This document shows positions 12,350 through 24,625 of a stretch of 64,000 nucleotides of DNA, piece by piece. The DNA comes from Rhizophlyctis rosea (Eukaryota > Chytridiomycota > Chytridiomycetes > Rhizophlyctidales > Rhizophlyctidaceae), in assembly GCA_027596075.1 (NCBI GenBank), contig JADGJC010000082.1, positions 79,494-143,493 of the forward strand. The letters are read 5' to 3'. The notes below the pieces were generated by a model, which was not told the DNA's origin, did not search any database, and was given only the letters and a program-made list of their open reading frames with translations. The position numbers and the translations under genes were made by a program. The stretch's first letter is position 1. Each line of letters opens with the position of its first letter.

Positions 12350-12896
12350 GTTTGTAATACCGGTTTACAGCGAAGGTGTCAGGGGAGAGTACGTATGTAG
12401 GGGTATGCGTATTGCGGCTGTAACTCGGGGTTGCTGAGACGGAGATGAAATGTCGATGAAGATGAGAGGAGGCGGACGCGGCAGGCCGGGGAAGGAACCG
12501 TGGTTTATTCTTGGCTCGTGAATGTGGCGCAGCGCTTGGAAACTTTTCACGTTTTCACATGCCAGATTGGTACGCGAGGGTCCATCTACAGCCCATCTCC
12601 CTCCATTCATTCACAATGGCCGGGACCTATTTTTCGATCAGGTAAAAGGTAGATTTGTTTACTATTCGATAGCATCTTGTCGTCCCTTCATTTTTAACAC
12701 TAGCATCCATATCGATCGTACAGATGTTGGCTGATTCCACCGGCAATTACCTCTTTAGGTCGTTAGCTGGACCATAATCGACTTCCAACTGATTTATTCA
12801 TTCCCACCACGGACAAGCCCACAAAAATCTACGTCCAACCACAAAAATTAAATTACCACAAACCATATTTACAACCCCAACTCCCCCATCAACTCC
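12350..12896. other. Intergenic, carrier promoter and KRE33 3' flank
   Basis: No ORF of coding character. It is AT- and CA-rich near 12780-12890, next to the KRE33 stop. Confidence 0.5.
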
Positions 12897-15800
12897 TCAC
12901 TTCCTCCCCTTCCCTTTCTTCTTCTCCTTCAACTTCCTAACCAACCCCTTCGGATCAACAACTCCCGTCCCATCCCCCCTAACCTTCCCCGCCATCTCCG
13001 CAGCAGTCCCAACCCCGCTCTCCAACTTCCTCTTCTTCGTACTCTCCGGATTCTTCACACTAACAACTCCACTCGAACTACTCGGCTTTACTCCTTCAAA
13101 TGAATCCTCCGGTGCTGTGATCGCGTATCTGTGAAAACGCATTGTGCGTGAGTTGAATATTGGAAGAATTCCGTGGAATGGCCATAACGAAAAGGGTGGA
13201 ACAAACTTACTGAGAAGGATTCAATCCATCAATCAACTCCCTCTGCTTCTCCCTAAACTTCTTCAACGCCTCCCCTCCTCCTTCCTCCAAATCATCCTCA
13301 AGACTAACCCCCGCAGGATCCCACGCCTCCTCATCCTCCAAATCCCTCTTCACCCCACCCTTCTTCTTCCCCTCTCCTTCCGCCTCATCAACCTCCATAG
13401 CATCCACGCCCCTTTTCTTCTTCCCACCCGCCTTCGCAGAAGGAATAGAAGCCTCGACCTCTTCCCGGACTCCACGCTCAACGACACCGGAAAGGTAGGA
13501 AGAACATTTTCGTACGATTTTGGCGAAGAGGGCCATGATTTGTCCTGCTGGTAGACCCATCTCGGTTTCCAGCTCGTCAACCGTCTTTTTCTGTAAGCCG
13601 ATGCCCAGCAAAATTGCCGCTTGGACCGCGGAGAGCTTGACGGGTTCCAGAGCTGTCGATTGGGCGGCATCTTCGGAAGGAATGGTTGGTGAGGTGGAGA
13701 GAAGACCTAGGAAGTACGATCTGGCCAGTGCAGGTGTAAGATCGACAACGACGTGGTAATCAATAAGATTTTGCGCGTAGGATTCGAAACGTTTCAGGTC
13801 GAACGGCGTGAAGTGGCGATAGACTTCCGTTTGAGTTACGATGGGTTTCGCCACTGTGCAATTTGAACAGAACAGCAAAAAATTAGTTGCGCTCCACGCG
13901 TCAAAGAAAAAATCATGAAAAGCAAAAAACGGAAAGACTCGGCACTAACCTCCCTCAGCCCCCCTCCCAGACCCCTCCCCAACAACCCCCTCCCCACTCC
14001 CCCTCCCCAAAGCAACAGCCTCCAATAAACTCAAACAAACAACCGCCCCAAACTTCCTAAACTGATACCCCAAAAGCTCCAAAAACCTCTTCCTAAAATC
14101 CCATGCAAACTCTCCAACCCACTTGCCCTCCTCCTCCCCTCCTCCCAAACTCTTAACCATAATGCACGTATGCTCCCCTGTAAGATCGTTCGGCGTCTGA
14201 CGCAAATAAAGCGGCACAAACCCGCTGCGTTTCCAGAATTTGTGGAGTTGGGGTGTTAGGCCGTATGAGACGCCGAGCCATTGGAGGTTTTCGCGGGGTG
14301 GGCGGTCGGCGAGGGAGAGGAGGAGGGGTGGCATGGTTGCGGGATCCCTGACGCGGATCTCATCCGTCTCCAAGGTAGTATCGACCAGCTCCCCATCAGT
14401 AACTCTCTTGACTTCCTCCTCCTCTGCCCCTCCTACCGTTTCATTGACACCCATGATCTCCCCCTTGAAATACTTCTCCAAAAGCTCGATACTCCGCTTC
14501 CCATACCCCATCCCCACATATTCCGGGCTCGTTGCGATTCTCACGACCCGTGCGCCGCTAAGCGTGGCGAAATCGTCATCTTGGAATTGTTGAGAGACGA
14601 CCCAAGGGATCAAGTCACCGTTGGAGCGGACGCCACGAGAGAGGGAGGACAGAGCGGCACCTTTGGAGATGGAGCCTTCAAGACAGATTTGGAGGACGCA
14701 GAGGGGTTCTGGAAGTGTTGTTGTTGTTTGCGGGTCAAGGGGAGGGAGAAGAACGAAGAGATGGTGCGCGGGTGCGTCACTAGCATAGTTCCGCATCAGC
14801 ATCATCCAACAACAATAAAACGTGTAGCAATCACAACGATCACAACACGAAAAGCAAAACTCACCTCATCAACTGCAAATCATTCGGACTATTCTTATAA
14901 TGACTCGCAACATAAAGCCCCATCATCCTCTGCAAAAACGCCTCACTAACCGGATGATAACTAAACAACGTATCCCGATTCACATAAAACAGCTCGCACT
15001 GGCTCGGATGCGGGCATCCCATCGTGAGACTCTTCATCGGTTTCGGGGTGCAACAATCTAAACAAAGGAGCTTATTCAACCAGGATTCCACGGGGTCGTT
15101 GGAGGAGTAACGGATGGGGACTGTGAGTGTGATTTCGCGGAGGGTGCGGGCGTTGGTGGGTGTGGAGGTGGTGGTGGTGGAGGTGGAGGGGGCGGATTTC
15201 TTTTCTTTGCCATCGCGGCCGACGACTACGCCGGTTGAGTCCGCGGTGGTGGTAGAGCCGGCAGCACCAACACTCCTTTCCCTCAGTTGCTGCAAAAGCT
15301 TCAACGACAAACTTCGTCCCGTGCCTTCATAGCCGTTGATTGTACTCGCCATAAACACCAAATAAGGTCCCAACAAACTCTTCACAACCGGCAATGGAAT
15401 CGCTGCCGCTTCGTCAATGACGACCAACTCCGCCTGCGCCAACACATGGTGGTCCGTAGGTTGGATCCACTGGATTGTTTGTCGGTGCTCACGGAAGATG
15501 TTCACTCTCACAACGGCTTTTTGAAAGGCGGGGTTGGTGCTCTGGATGATATCGTAGTCCAGATGTTCTTCGTACCCCAATGCATCGAATCCCTTGAACA
15601 GGAACTCGAAGAGGGTTTTCAAGTTTTCCGGTGATGGAGAGGTGATAAAGATGTTGCTGTAACCGTAGGCGACTGCGGCGGCGATGGCTATGCCTAGTGC
15701 GGCGGATTTACCGCGACCGCGGGAGGCGGTGAGGGAGACGGTTGAGCGGAGGGTTTTTTCAGCGATTGATTCGACAAAGGTGAGGATTGCGCGGGCTTGG

Positions 15801-17014
15801 TCGAGGGTTTTTGCGGTTGCGACGAGAGAGCCAACGGGTTGGGTGTCTGCGAGAGATTCTTTGAGAGATTTGAGTTCTTGTTCTTCGGGCATGAGTGTTG
15901 TTTCCTATTTGGTGCGAATGTCATAAGTTCATGCGGTTTGGCCATATGTTGCGCTGCCTGCCTACTCCAACTAATTTTGAAATGGCAATATGCCCTATGC
16001 ATATTACCATTCCTTTCGGCCCGCAACAGATATGACCCACCACCCATTTCCAACCCAATCAACCAAATCATCGCCCCAACCTGATCTGGCCCAAACAAAC
16101 TGCCAACGTGATCAACGCAGCATCACCTGTTCAACCCACTTGAACTTAATCCGACAAATCCAACATGACCTGTCCAACCTGGTCAAACCGAAGCATCTGC
16201 CCAAACTATTTAATCCCCCACAACCAACCAACCCAAGCCCAAACCAAGCCAAATCGCAGACCCACCTCAGCCCTCGGTAGAGGCTTAACGCCCTTGCCTT
16301 TGCTCAGCGGCAAAACATTCAACTCATCATCCAAGACCAAACACGTCTCACAACTGCCCAACGACAAAATGAACCTCTCATTGAACCTCGCCACCGTCTC
16401 CTGATGCGACTCCGTACGATATCTCGAATGCACGTCCATGGTCATCGTGTACAGCTGTTTCAGCGAATTCATGGTACGAAGAAGGAGGACGACGATACCG
16501 CCTCCTTCCACAGTTTCGATGGTACGAGCGAGGAGGTTGGGTGTGAGGGCTTCAAAGTCCTGGAGGACGCACATTCCGTAGGTGTTTCCGAGGATTTTCT
16601 CGGTTTCTTTGTAGTAGGTGTAGCGGATGTTTGTGGACGAGACGAAGAGTTCGAAAGGGTCGTCTTCGTCTGCGTCGCGGATGCCGCGGGCGATTTGCCT
16701 TTTGATTTGGTTCATGCGTTTTTTACGGTGACTGCAGAGATTGTAACGTGAGTAAATCGACAGCACCATGTGGAGCGCATTTCAATTGCAACCCCAACGC
16801 ACCTGCTGAATCCTAGCTCCTTCTTGTAACACCATAGCACTGACGGTCGTGCGGAGACTCGTGCTTTGGAGAGGAGAAAGTGGAGGGTGACTACCTGGTC
16901 ACGTCCTCTGTCACCGACCAGGACGAAGAATGAGCGGTGGTGTGTTTGTACGCCATTTGCTATCAATGCAGGGATACGAGAGTCGAGCTTTTTGCGTTGC
17001 TGTGGTTGCACCAT
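12897..17014 (-). CDS. KRE33: RNA cytidine acetyltransferase (KRE33/NAT10)
   Basis: This enzyme makes N4-acetylcytidine in 18S rRNA and tRNA, using ATP and acetyl-CoA, in the nucleolus. It starts at the ATG at 17014 (MVQPQQRKKLDSRIPALI); an in-frame ATG three codons upstream (17023) is possible. The DUF1726 part is near-identical to NAT10 (HRSFFVLVGDRGRDQVV, RPSVLWCYKKELGFSSHRKK). The helicase module has Walker A ASRGRGKSA and Walker B ELVVIDEAAAIPLP, then TINGYEGTGRSLSLK. The GNAT module has RIATSPEYVGMGYGKRSIEL and the tRNA-binding C-terminal part follows. A Lys-rich nucleolar tail ends at 12897. Introns include one of about 360 nt (near 15905-16265) with repetitive AACC-type sequence. Confidence 0.95.
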
Positions 17015-17485
17015 GGTGGGCAACTGGCTACTTCAGTGGGTCAATATCGGCCTGTTATAAGTGAGTCAGTCAAGCAAGACCCAGTGCAGACTTTGGTACA
17101 CACAGTATACGGTACAGCACGTGCCAGCGAACCCAGGCAAACCCACCGATACACGACAGTGCTTCTTGATACTACTAGGCTGTACAAGGTAAGTGGACAC
17201 CTGTTCTCCTTTTCCAACTTCTCTGGTTGTTATAGTTGCGGATGACCGACCTTGAGCAAGCTAAAAATAATAAGCACAACCCTCAAGACAGTGATGAGCA
17301 CACCCATCCCGAATTCAATAAAAAATAATGGCACAGATATGCTACGCCACATGCTGCGTAAGCCACACGCATTGTAAACATTTTCACTGCGTCTCCGTAT
17401 TTTTGACCACCAACATCTATCACCGTCACCATTGCACTGTCGCCTTCCTTCACCGATAACCACAGTATACCTCCATTTGTACATA
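17015..17485. promoter_or_regulatory. Divergent promoter region between KRE33 and the JmjC gene
   Basis: A 471-bp interval separates two head-to-head start codons and presumably serves both. It contains no coding frame I trust and no canonical TATA box was noted. The evidence is position only. Confidence 0.45.
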
Positions 17486-19228
17486 ATGGGAAAGAAGCGT
17501 ACTAGGACAGCCGGAAAGGCACGTGGAGGTGGAAAGGAGGGCTCGAGTCGTTCTTTGGGCATACCACCCTACAACCACTACTCAGGCTTCCACCCAACAC
17601 CCGGCTGGACACCAGATCGCATAGACCCAACAAAAATATCCCCAAAAGACTTTTTCACAAAGTACATAGCAACTCGCACACCATGCATATTCACTTCACC
17701 ACTACCAGACCGCGATTTCCTCCCCCACAAAAAGTGGACGATACCCTATCTAAAACGCGTCGCTGGAGCCGCCGTCGTCCAAGTAGAAAAGAAGACTGCA
17801 GCGGGAACCTTTGGCTCAGGACAACAACGACTCACCATGCCTTTCGCCGACTTTCTTACAAAGCTTGAAAACGGGGAAACAAACCTCTACATGACAACTC
17901 AATACGAATCAACTGGCAAACCCTCCCATTACCCCTCAACATCTCCACTCTTCACCCTCTCCGCACAAGACTTGACAACCCTCACCACCCTCCTCCAACC
18001 ACCCCTACACCACCTCCTGCCGACGCTTCCCCTCCGTCCCTCGCTCCTAACATCTCTCATACCCCAACAGCTCAATCTCTGGCTAGGCGCCTCACCCCCT
18101 TCGACATCCCCGACCGGCACATCCTCAGGTCTCCACCACGACTTTCAAGACAACCTGTACATCCTCCTCCGCGGCCGCAAACGCTTCACCATCTTCTCCC
18201 CTCTTGATGCGCATCACCTTTCGCTCGTCGGGGATGTCAAGAAGGTTCATGAGAATGGGTTAATTGTCTATGAGGCGGGTGTGAGGGGTGATGGGGCTTT
18301 TGAGGTCGATGTGGCGAGGTGGAGGGTGGAAGTTGCGCAGAAGAAGTTGAGGGACGCGGAGAGTGAGGGTGGGGATGTGGGGGAAGCGGAGAAAGAGGTT
18401 GAGAGGGTTTTGTTGAAGTTGATGAGGGTTCGTGGCGGTGGGGATGATGAGGATGTTGAAGACATGTTGGTGGACGATTTTGTACTTAGCGATGAGGATC
18501 TTGTTGACGACTTTGACGATTTTGAAGGTGGTAATGGTCTAGTGGAACGCGCGATCGACGACGAAGAAGAGGAAGAGGAGTCAGAGGACGACGAAGCACC
18601 CCTCTTCCCTACGCCCTCCACCCAAAAACGCAAACTAAACCCCTCTGCCACCCTCCCATCCTCCAAAAAATCTCGACAAGACCCGCCAAAGCCCACACCC
18701 AAACCCGACCCCCCTTCTTTTTCCCGCATTACCACCACCGCCCTCCACCCCCACCCCATAACACCCCACCCAACCTACCCAACCCTTCATCAAGCAACAC
18801 CAACAACCTTCACCCTCAACCCAAACGAAATGCTCTACCTCCCCGCATCCTGGTTCCACGAAGTCACGTCGTACTCGGACGAGAGTGCCAACGTCTCAGG
18901 AGAAGCGAACGTGCACATGAGTTTGAATTATTGGTGTGCACCGCCTACGAAGGGGCATTTTGAAGGGGCGTATGAGGATGGGTATTGGGAGGAGGTTTGG
19001 GAGGATGTTTTGAGGGTTGTCGAGAGGGTGAAGAGCTTGGGTGAAGGTGACGATGAGGATGGGGAGGGGAAGGGGGCCGGTGCTGAAAAGGTGATGGGTG
19101 GAGATGCGAAGGTGTCGGCCGGGCAGTGGGAGAAGGAGAAGAATGGAAGGAAGACAGCGAGGAATGGGGTGAAGGGACGTGTGGAACGGGCTGGAGAGCG
19201 GGGGCAGTGGATTGTGGGGTATAGATAG
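17486..19228 (+). CDS. JmjC/cupin_8-type Fe(II)/2-oxoglutarate oxygenase with acidic insertion
   Basis: A single uninterrupted exon of 580 codons runs from the ATG at 17486 (MGKKRTRTAGKARGGGK, a basic nuclear-type start). An in-frame ATG at 17432 is an alternative. The double-stranded beta-helix shows LNLWLGASPPSTS...SGLHHDFQDNLYILLRGRKRFTIFSPLD, where HHD near residue 217 gives the first two iron ligands. The distal ligand is PASWFHEVTS near residue 457, followed by HMSLNYWCAPP. Between them lies about 180 residues of charged insertion with Glu/Asp runs and a Lys-rich patch. Relatives include JmjC protein hydroxylases such as HSPBAP1 and JMJD-type enzymes. The substrate is unknown. It ends just upstream of the RING gene on the same strand. 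Confidence 0.85.
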   Translation: MGKKRTRTAGKARGGGKEGSSRSLGIPPYNHYSGFHPTPGWTPDRIDPTKISPKDFFTKYIATRTPCIFTSPLPDRDFLPHKKWTIPYLKRVAGAAVVQVEKKTAAGTFGSGQQRLTMPFADFLTKLENGETNLYMTTQYESTGKPSHYPSTSPLFTLSAQDLTTLTTLLQPPLHHLLPTLPLRPSLLTSLIPQQLNLWLGASPPSTSPTGTSSGLHHDFQDNLYILLRGRKRFTIFSPLDAHHLSLVGDVKKVHENGLIVYEAGVRGDGAFEVDVARWRVEVAQKKLRDAESEGGDVGEAEKEVERVLLKLMRVRGGGDDEDVEDMLVDDFVLSDEDLVDDFDDFEGGNGLVERAIDDEEEEEESEDDEAPLFPTPSTQKRKLNPSATLPSSKKSRQDPPKPTPKPDPPSFSRITTTALHPHPITPHPTYPTLHQATPTTFTLNPNEMLYLPASWFHEVTSYSDESANVSGEANVHMSLNYWCAPPTKGHFEGAYEDGYWEEVWEDVLRVVERVKSLGEGDDEDGEGKGAGAEKVMGGDAKVSAGQWEKEKNGRKTARNGVKGRVERAGERGQWIVGYR

Positions 19229-19560
19229 ACTACTTGTCTCGAGATGAATATGAGAAGATGCGGCATACGAAATGTGGGGTTTTGCTTGTGGAAAATGGGT
19301 GCACAGATGAAGCTGGGAAATACTACGTAAATAAACAAATGCGCCAATCTCGAGTGCAACAGTGCACTTCTCATGCAGATCAAGTAGATCATCAGGAAAC
19401 ATCATTTTTTCTTCCCGTGCACCTCAATTTCTCCTTCTTCCTGCATCGCCGTCACTCTCATTTTCTGAGGTTCTTAACAACCCCTTCCACCTACCATGTC
19501 ACCCCCATCACCATCCCACCTACCTCCACCCTCCCCACCGACCTCGCAGACCTCAAACAA

Positions 19561-20367
19561 ATGGACGCAACCATGACAGCCCTGTCAAGTCAAATAATGG
19601 TTCTCAAACAAAAACGCGCAGTCAAATTACGTACTGCCCGCCAACAACTCTTCACCGTCCTCTCTGACCGACAAGCCGCTAAGTACCTCGAAATGGGGCA
19701 AAAGTTCAGCATCGCGAAAGATATACGGGATAAAATCCTTGTTTTCAAAGACAAGTACCGGCCCGCAACATCAGTAATAACCTTTCCACCATCATCTTTC
19801 GGCGGCTTCGGCAACCCGGTCCCATCATTCAACTTCCCTTCCTCAAGACCAACACCCTCTCGTCCATCATCCTTGACCATTGACTCGTTCACCGCCTTCT
19901 ACAACGACTTGACTCCATTTTTGTACATCTTAAATGATCTGCGATTACAACTTGTTAAGAACCCCCACGCACCAAACCCCGAAACGCCCCACCTCTTCTC
20001 CCTCAATCGCGCGGACCGGACTTGCGGGTGGACGGAGAGTGAAGTCAAGAAGGCGGTAGATTTGGTGGAGGGATTTATGTGGGAGGTTGGTCAACACTTG
20101 GTGGGTGAGGAGGCTACGGAGGTGGAGAAAGAAAAGACGGACGAGGTGGTGGAGAAAGAGGAGACGGACACACCTTGTAGGGCCACACATGCGGAATGCA
20201 AAAAGTGCAAAAGCAACCTGGTGGGGATTGAATGCATTGCTTTCAGCTGCGGGCACCTGATTTGCAGAAAATGCCATTGGCAGATGGTGTCGGTAGCTTC
20301 GTCAGGGCCCGCAAAATGTCCCAATTGTAAGGATGTGGTAGGGATTTTGGGTAAAATAAATCCTTGA
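19561..20367 (+). CDS. Coiled-coil protein with C-terminal RING finger
   Basis: The frame is open from 19234 to 20367. The ATG at 19561 (MDATMTALSSQIMVLKQKRAVKLRTARQQL) is chosen because it begins the coherent helical region and leaves room for a promoter after the JmjC stop at 19228. The protein is about 268 residues: an N-terminal coiled coil, a Pro/Ser linker, an acidic Glu/Lys segment, and a RING (CKKCKSNL, then SCGHLICRKCHWQM, then KCPNC). The final ligands fit C3HC4. It is probably a RING-type E3 ubiquitin ligase with unknown substrate. The start is uncertain; 19234 would add a stretch that reads like untranslated sequence. Confidence 0.75.
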   Translation: MDATMTALSSQIMVLKQKRAVKLRTARQQLFTVLSDRQAAKYLEMGQKFSIAKDIRDKILVFKDKYRPATSVITFPPSSFGGFGNPVPSFNFPSSRPTPSRPSSLTIDSFTAFYNDLTPFLYILNDLRLQLVKNPHAPNPETPHLFSLNRADRTCGWTESEVKKAVDLVEGFMWEVGQHLVGEEATEVEKEKTDEVVEKEETDTPCRATHAECKKCKSNLVGIECIAFSCGHLICRKCHWQMVSVASSGPAKCPNCKDVVGILGKINP

Positions 20368-20743
20368 TCTTACGACTCATGTATGGAAGTAATACTAGTG
20401 ATGGGTTTGGCTATCGCTGCATCCATTGTAAACAGGGAGAGTTGCTTACGTGGAATATAAAATGCAAAAAAGAACATGGTGGACATGGAATGTATCACAT
20501 CTGATTATGAGCACCATGCCGCTTGCAGCTAGTGACTTTTGTTTTTGTCCACCAGTGCCTCGGTGTTCTTGAGTAATCAGCAAAATACCTTTTTCAGTGC
20601 TGTACTTTGTCATGCGTCAGTTGGAACTCCTGTCCAATGCATATTCAGGGTCCCTGTCTATTATACGTATATTGTGAAAGTGGTCACGGGACTGTACCCC
20701 TACATGGAATATGCATATCTACACACACAACCCCAACATGAAT
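20368..20743. other. Convergent intergenic stretch
   Basis: Three-prime flanks of the RING gene (+) and the OYE gene (-). It is AT-rich and no feature was recognised. Confidence 0.5.
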
Positions 20744-22336
20744 CTAGTTCTCAGCCGGCCTAGGCTTTGCCCGTCCATACTGAACCGGATAACTAACATC
20801 AACCTTCAACTCATGCGCCGCCTCCTGCACAAACGTCGGCTGGCTCAAAAACTGTCTAGCAACAAGCACGACATCCCCCTTCCCACCCTTCAAAATCTCC
20901 TCCGCCTGTTTCCCACTCGTAATACCCCCAACAGGTCCAACCGCCAAACCAGGCACCTCCTTCTTGATCTGTTCCGCAAAGGGGACGTTCCAGCCGGGGA
21001 CGTGGCCGGGCATTTGAGCGTTGGGGAGGTTACCGCCGGAGGAGACGTCGATCAGGTCGGCGCCTTCGGCTTTGAGAAGGGCGGCGAGACGGACGGTTTC
21101 GGAAATGTCCCAGCCTCCCGGGACCCATTCAGAGGCGGAGAGGCGGACGAAGATGGGTTTTTGGGCGGGCCATGCGGCGCGGACGGCGCGGGTTATTTGG
21201 AGGACGAGACGGACACGGTTTTCAAAGCTGCCGCCTGAATGTGCAAAGATATGTTTAGTATGATGTGCTCCAATGTTTGCGGGCCAAAATGGCTCGTTGC
21301 TCAACACCTACCATACTCATCCGTCCGCTTGTTGGTCAAAGGACTCAAAAACTGATTCACCAAATACCCATGGGCCCCATGAATCTCCACCACATCAAAA
21401 CCCGCCTCATCCGCCCTCCGCGCACTCTCAACAAAAGCTTTCACAATCTCCTCAATATCCTCCTTCGTCGCCTCCCTCGGGTGTCCACCCAACGGCCAAT
21501 CCTGGTGCGCACTAGGACCAACAATATCCTCTGGCCACCCGCCTTCATGGACTGGCGCGACTTTAGTGTGTTCGCCGCCGGTGACGTGCGGGGAGTAGGA
21601 TGAGGCCTTCCGGCCGGCGTGGCCGAGTTGGATGCCGATGCGGGCGCCGTGGGAGTGGGCGAAGGAGACTAGGGTGCGGTAGTAGGGCATTTGGTCGTCT
21701 TTCCAGAGGCCGAGGTCGTTGGGGGAGATGCGGCCGTTGGGGAGGACGCCCGTGGACTGTTTGAATGTGTAAGATGTGTTGTTAGCGCCGGCTGAACATT
21801 TCCTTGATTCTCATGCATTGTGTCCATCCGCTGGTCAAAGCATTAAGGGAGATCTATTCCTGATTTTCCTACCCATCCCCTCCAGGGACCACGCATCGTG
21901 GGCTTCTGCGGCCCCACCCATCATCACCGAGCCCCGGCCCAAATCCTCAGATATTCCAGAGCCCACAAAAGCCACTTCCCCTTCTCAGCTTCAAGATCCC
22001 ACCCACCTCTTCCTCCACCATGACTCCATCCCAAAGATCGGCCTGACAACATACCTCAACAATAATCAACCCAGCGCCCCAAATGGCATACTGTCCCAAA
22101 TGCGCAACATGCCAGTTATTGGGGTAGCCGTCATGAGCGGAGTACTGACACATGGGAGAAACGACGATGCGGTTCTTGAACGAAACATCCCTCAATTTGA
22201 ATGGCGTGAAGAGCAAGGGAGTATCTTTGTCTTTGTTAGCGGTGGTTGGAAGAAGTTCACCTGTTGAGATGACGGGGATGTTGGCTGCATTGGGGGTTTT
22301 GGGCGATGGTTCGAAGGGGAGGATCAATGTTGACAT
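20744..22336 (-). CDS. NADH:flavin oxidoreductase, Old Yellow Enzyme family (YqjM-like)
   Basis: This is an FMN-dependent TIM-barrel ene-reductase acting on alpha,beta-unsaturated carbonyls. It starts at the ATG at 22336. Exon 1 (to about 22049) carries FTPFKLRDVSFKNRIVVSPMCQYSAHDGYPNNWHVAHLGQYA. Exon 2 (21756 to about 21318) carries GIQLGHAGRKAS and EIHGAHGYLVNQFLSPLTNKRTDEYG. Exon 3 (21234-20744) carries GSFENRVRLVLQI, VRLSASEWVPGGW and PVGGITSGKQAEEIL. The MCQYSA block with its flavin-adjacent Cys, and the HGAHGYL substrate motif, place it in the thermophilic-like YqjM/XenA class rather than classical yeast OYE. The phase of both introns (about 290 and 85 nt) is consistent. Confidence 0.93.
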
Positions 22337-22431
22337 GGTGGTTCGTTTTTTGGTGTTTGCGGGAAGGTGATACGTGAACGGGGAGATGCGGTGGGATTTG
22401 ATGGGGGGACGGGGCAGAGGATGTTGGGATG

Positions 22432-22439
22432 TTTATATA
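22432..22439 (-). promoter_or_regulatory. TATA box of the OYE gene
   Basis: TATATAAA on the minus strand, 96 bp upstream of the OYE start codon. The spacing fits a core promoter, and TATA promoters often mark stress-induced genes. Confidence 0.5.
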
Positions 22440-24034
22440 GGAGTCAACGCGTCATTCACAATAATAAATGAAGGGGTATTACAACACCCCTTTCTAATCT
22501 GGGATGTTCTACCCGACCCGATGGATGTGATTGGTCGACAGTTTCAAAATGAGATTGATTTTTAGCATGGAAGGGGTGGAAAGCGAGCCGGCCAGGGGGC
22601 CAGGAATGACGCGATGATGGGAAGATGGGAACGGACCAGCGAGCCAGCGACGCGCCGAGACACATACATATCTATGGCTATTATTACAAACGTGCGGTGA
22701 TTTGACGTGATACAAACCCACCGAAAAGGGGGGGACGCACGCGTTCGGGTGGCTTGTATGTCATCGTCGGCAGAGGTTTAGCCGCATTACACTTGGCTGC
22801 GGTAAGCAGTGCATGTAAGCCATTACGCACTCTACGTACTCAATTCTGTTGAGTGAATTGGTAAAGTGGGTAATGAAATCAATGTAGGAGATGTAGGGTT
22901 CTGTTACGAGTTGAAGAACACACCCCCTGAGATGAGATTGCTCATCCAATTGGATGATAGCAGAAGAGCGGAACTTCGTGGGCCAGGATCGTGTCTATAC
23001 ACCCGGTGGCAAAGACGCGGATCGTGAACCATCACGGGTGTCACGGTGCAAACCACTTCGTCGCCTCTCTGAAACCGTGGCCAATGCACCCTGCTGATGG
23101 CAGACAGGCATCGATACAATACCATCGAGACAGATTGCACAGGCCATAACATACATTTTGACGGCTGCCAAAATCGTCTCTTTTCATTATCATACGATGT
23201 CCAAAACTCGATGCGCTAAGATGGTCAGACATCTTGAGCGCAAGCAACACTTTCCATTGATAGTCGTGCACAGCTCACTAAATCTTATCATTGGAAAATA
23301 TTTTTTTTTCAGCCGTGCTGCAGAATGAATGGTTTCGCAGACATGCAACGGGGATGGGGGGTGGGCAGCAGGATCATGGTGGTTGTGCCTGACGCGTGAT
23401 CGCATCACTGACAGATGATCGGGACTCACTTTCCCAACTCCCCATCTCGTTGGTCTCACACCCCTTCACATGAAGAGTGCAGCCCCCCAGCAATACACAA
23501 GTAAGAGTGTGTACTTGCGCATGTTCTAGAGCAACTAGCTGAACGGTTCTTTTGCGCCCGCGCGCCCCACATCAAGCTGGTGTCTGTAAATTGACATCAT
23601 CGTGTGATTGCCTCACTCACAGTGGCTCAGTGGGTATGAGGGTGGGCTTGTTGCTCCTCCCATATTCTTTGACGTGTTACCAGCCAAGTGACAATGCATC
23701 TCATCACATGCCACAACTCGCACATACTGCACAATGGAAAGTCCCTCATTTGTGGGGCTCCAGAGTCGTGTTGTTTCATTATCGGTGCGGCGGCTACCTC
23801 TAATCTCATATCAATGCTCAGCAACATGTGAAAACTTGGATAACGCTACCACTCGCAAGACTGCACCAATCACATAACTGCATGTATCCACGATTCAAAA
23901 CAACTGGCTCTCCGTTCATCTTGATGGCGTCAATGTCGCAAGTGCACTGCCATGTCGATTTTTTGACATTCGGTGCCTTTCGAAACTAGCAAACTCGCCG
24001 ATTCGGCCTCAATTCCCCCCGTCCTTCCCGAAAG

Positions 24035-24042
24035 TATATAAA
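24035..24042 (+). promoter_or_regulatory. Orphan TATA box
   Basis: TATATAAA is followed 54-61 bp later by two ATGs. It suggests a + strand transcript that I could not connect to a recognisable protein. Confidence 0.35.
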
Positions 24043-24546
24043 CAGCCCAAACCCCTCGATCCCCGGCTTTATGTTCTCATCATTTTCTTCATATAATGAC
24101 TATTCCCCCTTTCCTATCTTTCGAACATACCCTCCTCTCACACGAAATCATCAGCACCCCAACCCATCGACTTGAACCCACACCCAGCAAGCGCCTTCTA
24201 ATCTTTCCACTCCTTTCCCTAGTCATCTCCTGTTCATGGTCCCGCCAGGGTATTGCCTTTGCAGCCCTCGGATAGAATCCAGACAACGCCCCACCAGGGG
24301 TTGATTGACACACTCCCCAGGGAGATGATGACGTTTTTACGATTCAAATCAGGTGAGGCATCGTTTAGTGTTTTGCAATGAACTTGTTTCCATACATTCT
24401 GGGGTTGCATATCTCGTCGGCATCTTTCCTTATTTCCCTACTTCCCTTTCCCTGCCCCGCCCTTCCACTTTGATATTCGACACTCCACAGATTCGATAAA
24501 TCCCTCTTCTCCTCTTCTCTCACGCTGCCGTCTTTGCTGTCAACTT

Positions 24547-24625
24547 GCGACTTCACCTTTCCGTCAAATCGCGTCTCCACCTTCCCGTCAACTCGCATCT
24601 CCACCTTCCCGTCAATCAAATTTAA
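24547..24625 (+). repeat. Short tandem repeat, 24-bp unit, three copies
   Basis: The unit is close to CACCTTCCCGTCAA followed by a CGCNTCTC-type half, repeated in phase three times with small changes. The unit length is a multiple of three, so any frame through it stays open. Confidence 0.6.

Noticed and set aside
13144..13554. + strand Leu/Arg-rich ORF
   Set aside because: Antisense of the KRE33 C-terminal region.
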